From: Bugulina stolonifera
Lineage: Eukaryota; Bryozoa; Gymnolaemata; Cheilostomatida; Bugulidae
Reading direction: 5' to 3'
Assembly (NCBI GenBank): GCA_935421135.1
Contig: OW285196.1
Coordinates: 2,823,001 to 2,887,000 of the forward strand
Length of the DNA stretch: 64,000 nt
Shown here: positions 58,891 through 64,000 of the stretch, in pieces
Position numbering within the stretch: position 1 is the first letter of the stretch
Layout of the letters: each line of letters begins with the position of its first letter
Notes under the pieces: generated by a model
What the model was told of the DNA's origin: nothing
The model's database searches: none
What the model saw: only the letters and a program-made list of their open reading frames with translations
Translations under genes and position numbers: made by a program

Positions 58891-61118
58891 TCGTGGGTTT
58901 AGTGCGAAATTGTGATAAGTCCCCATTAGTTGATATTGAGTTATGGCCATTTTAGTGTATATTTTATTATTGTAAATCTCTGTTGCTACCTAACTTCACA
59001 ATTTTTTCACAGTGTACTTCTCATGCCATGCTGCAACTCCTCACCAAATTCTTTTCAGCATATAGTAGCTAGCGCTGCCAGAAAATGACTTATAACAATT
59101 TTGCGCTAAACTGTAATCTGTGTGATATTGTTATAACTCCACTTATAACAATTTTGCTCTCAATTCTTTACTGATCAATATAATGTACATAAAAGCTAAA
59201 CAGACTGATTATAAATCAAATATATCAAACATACATCCATATTTGCATTAGCTATACACCGTCTTCAACAAAGAGGTAGATAAGTTTGCCAGTTTTGTCC
59301 ATAGTAGCAGTTATAACAATTTCGCTCTCAACAGTTTTGGTTGTGTTAAGTTGTAGTATTGACAGTAAAATAACTAAATCAAGTATATAATATAATGTTT
59401 GTAGCTGAATGTAGGCATATTATGTAAGTGAAGTGCAGACCTAAACAGTCCTAGTCTGCTTGTAGCTAGTGCAATGCACTTATTGTCAACTTTAGTCTAT
59501 GTCACTGCCGTTGTCCTCGGCGTTACACACTGGTATACTATTATAGTGCACACGGGCCAGTGACTGAGATGAGAAATGTGGCACCATTGAGAGTAGATCC
59601 TGCTTCTTTCTTAACTTGATGCCCCGTGGAGTGAGGTATGCCTGCTCCACTACACCCAAGTCGACTGGAGATCCTCTTTTCCTGTATGCTTTGCGAGTTA
59701 GCTCGCCACCAATCTCCTCGCTCCACTCAATGATACAATCCCCTCCTCTCTGTGCTCTGTACACAAAGTGGTGTATTCTTATGATCCCATTAAATGCAGT
59801 ATGTGGAATTGCTCTGTGATTGAGTTTGGCATAGTCTTTAAAGTCAGTGTGGTATATCTCATGCACTTTATACGGCACCCCAGTCTTTCTCGCTCTCTTC
59901 ATGGCTGCAACATAATCAGAGGGAAGCTCAATCTTCTGATTCTCCACTTCACTTTCTATTGTGCTGTGCATGGAATCACACTCCATGTGACTGTGGCCAT
60001 TTCTGAGATACTTTGGCAATGTTTTGAGCAGTTTGTAGAAATGAAAGAATTGCTGTAATAATTATTTTGTTCCTGTTCTGTCCTCCACATGTGTCGCTAT
60101 AAAGGATTATTTCAGAATACTCTCCGCTGGCATCAATTTTTTCTAAGTACATTACAACTGCTGTCGCAATGTCATTAGCACCTCGGCAAGCTTCTGATTC
60201 TGTCCAGTAATAGCAATGGCCCTTTTTAGTCTGTAGCTCATAAAATGTTAGGTTGTAAGTGTTGAGCTTTCTTTTATAATATGAGCTAGCAGCAAAAATG
60301 CGTGGAACTGTCAAAACTTGCTGCAGATCGAAAGCTACTGCCAACTTGCCATCTTGTACTTCTTTATCTGCCTCCTTTGCCGAGTAGGCCTGGTTTCTTC
60401 TTTTCAAATGGTCTTCATGCTCAGCTAATTGTTCAGAGGTTGGAGTTCCTAATTTCTTAAAGGTGTCACATGAATCACATTGATCATTTGACGGCTTATG
60501 GAAGCCAAGATTGAATTCTGTCAAAAAGATCTTTCGGTATATGTTTATAGTTTATGTATAACTAATCAAGTTTTGTGCTCAGTAATAGAGACTAGAGATA
60601 CTGTTTATTAATGAATCATGTAGCCTATTATTTATTCAGTGTAAGTAACTGGTGACATTCTATTAATGAGTAGCTTCCCTGACAGTGACAATACAGTATT
60701 AGTTAGTAGTAACAATTAGTATTATGGTATTAATACTTAATGTTGAGAGCAAAGTTTGTGACAATCCTATTGTTGTTATAACAATTATGCTCTGAATGTG
60801 TTAATGTTATGTAAAAACTATGCTCAGAGCAAAATTAATATGATTTGAGTTATAACAATTTGGCACTCAACATAGGTTATCAACAATGAAATATTGCTAA
60901 GCACGAAATTGTTGTAAGTTGAGCTATAACAATATGGCACTAAATGACAACCCACTTACATGTATAACAAACTGGTAGTGAAAATGAGCTCCAAAATATG
61001 AAAAAATGGCATTCTAAACTTATTTAAGGCATGGAAAATATAATTTTTACCATGGTGGACCATATAGCTCAGTTTTTGAGAAAAGTTGACTTATCACAAT
61101 TTTGCACTGAACCAACGA
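58891..61118 (-). mobile_element. DNA transposon with TIRs and many subterminal repeats
   Basis: The 31-bp ends 58891-58921 and 61088-61118 are inverted copies of each other with 28 matches; both read TCGTKGGTT...ATTGTGATAAGTC inward. The motif TTATAACAATTTTGCNCTCAA or a close variant recurs in both orientations at about 59087, 59139, 59308, 60742, 60771, 60821, 60847, 60898 and 60921, all within about 450 bp of an end. A broken transposase-like gene fills the middle on the minus strand. No clear target duplication: the flanks share only AC. Such end repeats are typical of CACTA-like and some other cut-and-paste elements, but the ends do not read CACTA, so I leave the superfamily open. Confidence 0.85.
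59492..60540 (-). pseudogene. DDE/DUF7869-like transposase fragment, frameshifted
   Basis: The upstream frame (60524-59976) reads FNLGFHKPSNDQCDSCDTF, then FDLQQVLTVPRIFA, YYWTESEACRGANDIA and LYSDTCGGQNRNKI. A frameshift near 60000 moves the continuation to 60019-59492, starting KYLRNGHSHMECDSMHSTIE. Asp in FDLQQ, Asp in YSDTCGGQNRN and Glu in the GHSHMECDSMHSTIE block are candidate D, D, E catalytic residues. The layout resembles the DUF7869 proteins common in aquatic invertebrates; I name that by eye only. The N-terminal half is missing: I see no upstream exon between 60540 and 60740. Confidence 0.7.
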
Positions 61119-61529
61119 ACTATTATAAGCATTGTAGCTATTCTTAGTTACAAGCGATTATAATCAAATTTAAACATTAGTAGTAGATTAATTATAATAG
61201 AAATAATTGATCTAATGGTATGTATGTTTAAATTTAATTATATAATTAATATAAATATAAATATTATAAAAATCCATTATCTTGTATTCGATTGTATACT
61301 ACTATTCTATTTCAGCACACTATTCATGAACAAAGCAATCATATGCAAACGATAGAATATAATAATAAGTTACGTACAATTTTATTATAATATAATAATA
61401 ATTATTACCTCCACAACATTGATAATCAATCACAGCCACGATGGCAGTTAATGTAGAAACGGATAAGCGAAGGTATGCAACCTAGTTTGAAGTGAGGTAA
61501 ACAAGAGCACGTGATATTAGACCGCATGA
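61119..61529. other. AT-rich non-coding stretch
   Basis: Mostly TA-rich sequence with runs such as ATTATAATATAATAATAATT. Nothing supported. Confidence 0.5.
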
Positions 61530-62072
61530 AACAAGGTACCACATGCCCTACTGATGCGCAAGCTGAAGCTTGTACCTGACATGCACCCACAGTTGGTGAA
61601 CTGGATTCAGGACTTTTTCATACACAGAAGACAGAGAGTAGTGATCAAAGGAGAGTCTTCCTCAGAGCTGGAGGTAACCTCAGGGGTTCCACAGGGCTCA
61701 GTTCTGGGCCCGACACTCTTCCTGATCTACATTAACGACCTGCCACTGGAGGTAGACTGCAGTGTAAGCCTTTACGCTGATGATACACTGCTATATCAGA
61801 CAGTTGACACAGATGACGATGCTATACGTTTCCAGAACAACATTGATGCCATACACAAATGGTCTGTTGATTGGAAAATGCCATTCAATGACAAGAAATG
61901 TAAAGTCATAGCCTTCGGGAACCAAAATAGTAGACCAACATACAAGCTAGGTGAAACTGTGATGGAATGGGTTGACAAAACGACATACCTCGGTGTGGTC
62001 ATGCAGTCAAACCTTAAATTTGACCAACATATGGCGCTCAAGAAAGAAAAGGCCTCCAGAACTCTAAAATAG
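61530..62072 (+). pseudogene. LINE reverse transcriptase fragment, cut at both ends
   Basis: The frame begins at NKVPHALLMRKL, in the middle of reverse transcriptase motif A, and continues through SGVPQGSVLGP, the catalytic LYADDTLLY, MPFNDKKCKVIAF and TYLGVVMQSN to TAG at 62070-62072. The first half of the reverse transcriptase and everything after the thumb start are missing. It is of the CR1/Jockey type and a different family from the one at 62365 (YADD against FADD). Confidence 0.85.
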
Positions 62073-62364
62073 GTAACTTAGCAATGTTTCCAAGTGAGGT
62101 TACCAACCCATTGTTTTCGCCACACTACGATTATAGGAAGACCTATCCAATCCATTCAAATTTGTGTAGACGCACAACATCAATATTCTTTCGTTGTGGG
62201 ACAAATTTTCAAAACAGAGGTAATGTTGCAGTATTTTCGATTTGAGCTATTGTAGCTGTGTTTATGTAATATACAAGTAATTTGATATCTGTATGTTTTT
62301 ACACCATGTTAATTCATGTTAAATAAAGCTTACTTTAAAATATATTATGTTTCTGTTCAATTCA
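62066..62364. repeat. 0.3-kb dispersed repeat, copy c (outside the array)
   Basis: Aligns over its whole length with 1997-2292 and 27073-27366, with an intact AAATAAAGC. It lies exactly between two LINE fragments. No target duplication is obvious. Confidence 0.85.
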
Positions 62365-64000
62365 AAAAATCAGGAGACACAGATGTACTCAATAAATATA
62401 AAGCCTTGAGACGATCAAACAAAAAAATGTTTAAACAACTTAAGAAAGATTTTATGATAAGCAAATTATTTGATCCTTTGAGTCAGGGAGACTCTAAACC
62501 GTTTTTTAGAAATTAAGGGTAACAACAATACTATACTATCCTTGACAAACAGTGACGGAAAAATTTCTACCAGTATGAGTGACATAACTAACATCTTAAA
62601 TACCTCTTTTCAGATTGTTTTTACACGTGCTTGTAGCCCACCTAAACTGCCTAGTGTCAATGACATTGATATTCATATCAATGAAGAAGGTGTATTAAAC
62701 CTGATCAAATCACTTAGAAATGGAAAAGCCCCTGGGCCAGATGGGTTAAATAAACAGAAATTATGCATAGCTCCTGAATCAATTGCACCTTTATTGACAT
62801 GCATCTACAACTACTCTTTAAAGACAGGTAAATTACCTACAGAATGGAAATTGGCATATGTTACGCCAATTTTTAAACAAGGTGATCGCACAAAACCATC
62901 CAACTACCGCCCAATTTCATTAACATCTATTTGTTGCAAAATGATGGAGCACATCATACTTCACAACATGCAGGAAAGTTTGAACAACCTACTTTCTATA
63001 TATCAACATGGCTTTCGTAAACATATGTCTTGCACAACGCAGCTAGCCTGTGTTACACATGATATTTTACTTAACTTGGATAAAGGTATACCGACACATG
63101 CTATAGTACTGGATTTCTCCAAGGCTTTCGATGTTGTACCACATCATATATTAATCCAAAAAATGATCAAATATAACATTAATCCTGCAATAATAAGGTG
63201 GATCTCGTCTTTTCTCCTAGATCGCAATCAACAAGTACTCATAAATGGATTCAAATCTAGCACAGCTGCTGTTACTTCAGGAGTACCTCAGGGCAGTGTG
63301 TTGGGTCCAGCATTATTTTCACTGTTCATTAATGACATTGTAGAATGCATAAAGTACAGCAATATCAGACTGTTTGCAGATGACACTCTTCTGTACTCTA
63401 GGGTCATCAATGATGGTGATTGTGCCAAACTGCAACATGACCTAAATATGCTACATAACTGGAGTATCAAAAACGGCATGAATTTTAATGTGTTGAAAAG
63501 TAATGTTATAATTTTTAGTAACAGTGGCAACTCATTACAGCGTGACTATTTCTTAAATGGGAGGCTTTTAAAGCAGTGTAATTCTATAAAATATCTAGGG
63601 ATATACCTGGCAAGTGATATGAAATGGCACATTCATGTTGATTATATTATTGGGAAAGCACTAAAAATTTTAGGACTTATAAAATACACTCTATATGATG
63701 CTCCTGAATCCATCAAACTTCTTGCTTACAACACGTTATGCAAGCCATTGCTGGAATATGCCTGTCCTGTGTGGGATCCTGCATCGCAGGGTATAATACA
63801 TAAAATGGAGGCAGTCCAAAGCAAGGCTGTACGATTTATTAAAAACCTTAAAGGCAGAGATTGTTTGATCTCTGACAGTAAAAAACAGCTAAATCTTGTT
63901 TCATTGAACAAGATTAGGCAGACTCGAAGAATATCTCTTTTCCACACCATCTTGGAGCATGAATCTCTATTTTCAAATCTTCTATCCACACTTGATCTAA
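62365..64000 (+). pseudogene. 5'-truncated LINE ORF2 with long open reverse transcriptase, runs off window
   Basis: The endonuclease is absent. The linker (DVLNKYKALRRSNKKMFKQL) is open to TAA at 62514-62516. A one-base shift in the T6 run near 62503 moves the frame, which then stays open without a stop to base 64000 (about 490 codons). It contains GKAPGPDGLNKQKL, NYRPISLTSICCK, LDFSKAFDVVPHH, TSGVPQGSVLGPALF, the catalytic RLFADDTLLY, KYLGIYLAS, LCKPLLEYACPVWDP and VQSKAVRFIKNLKG. This is a CR1/Jockey-like reverse transcriptase. The LINE tails at 7961 and 33473 are similar in the same region. Confidence 0.88.

Noticed and set aside
59541..60058. Plus-strand and secondary frames over the transposase-like gene
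   Set aside because: They are shadows. The conserved blocks (YSDTCGGQNRN, GHSHMECDSMHSTIE) are on the minus strand.
58891..61118. CACTA superfamily assignment for the subterminal-repeat transposon
   Set aside because: The ends read TCGTKGGTT rather than CACTA, and no 3-bp target duplication is visible, so only the general layout agrees.
61530..64000. The two LINE pieces as one element split by the 0.3-kb repeat
   Set aside because: The order is wrong: the left piece starts in motif A and ends past the catalytic box, while the right piece starts before the reverse transcriptase. The catalytic boxes also differ (YADD and FADD).

Overview
The window looks like animal nuclear DNA. It is AT-rich, with introns bounded by GT/AG, CR1/Jockey-like non-LTR retrotransposons, Ty3-like LTR retrotransposons, several TIR elements and ACATGT microsatellites. 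A marine invertebrate such as a sponge would fit, but nothing here fixes the species. Most open frames belong to mobile elements; one multi-exon host gene, present twice, is well supported.

The main structure is a head-to-tail duplication. Copy 1 (about 1698-26273) and copy 2 (about 26805-56624) align nearly base for base, roughly 1% different where I compared them by eye, except for private insertions and deletions. A third, more diverged partial copy occupies 1-1697. Shared by both copies, in order: an older repeated block, an LTR-like sequence, a broken Ty3-like RNase H/integrase element (Ty3-A), a LINE tail, an inverted repeat, a minus-strand Ty3 element with 154-bp LTRs (Ty3-B), a tRNA-like sequence, a 665-bp solo LTR, and a seven-exon gene for an unrecognised 196-residue protein with a C-terminal membrane segment.

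Private to copy 1 are a 302-bp tandem duplication (4251-4854), a 718-bp TIR element (21965-22682) and a loss of about 200 bp from the Ty3-B integrase end. Private to copy 2 are about 750 bp with a 46-bp minisatellite, an 807-bp solo LTR (34363-35169), a 5.3-kb Ty3 element (Ty3-C, 35877-41182) that carries a MITE in its gag, and a loss of about 785 bp from Ty3-B gag/protease. Copy 1 keeps empty target sites for both LTR insertions and copy 2 keeps the empty site for the TIR element, so these events can be ordered after the duplication. False duplication in the assembly (two haplotypes joined end to end) must be excluded first.

Right of 56624 the sequence is single-copy in this window: an ACCGGT-rich patch, a LINE tail, a 2.2-kb DNA transposon (58891-61118) with 31-bp TIRs and about nine further copies of a subterminal motif around a broken DDE/DUF7869-like gene, a LINE reverse transcriptase fragment, a third copy of a 0.3-kb repeat also found in both tandem copies, and a 5'-truncated LINE whose reverse transcriptase stays open to the window edge. 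The 58891-61118 transposon and the unrecognised host gene are the best candidates for something undescribed.
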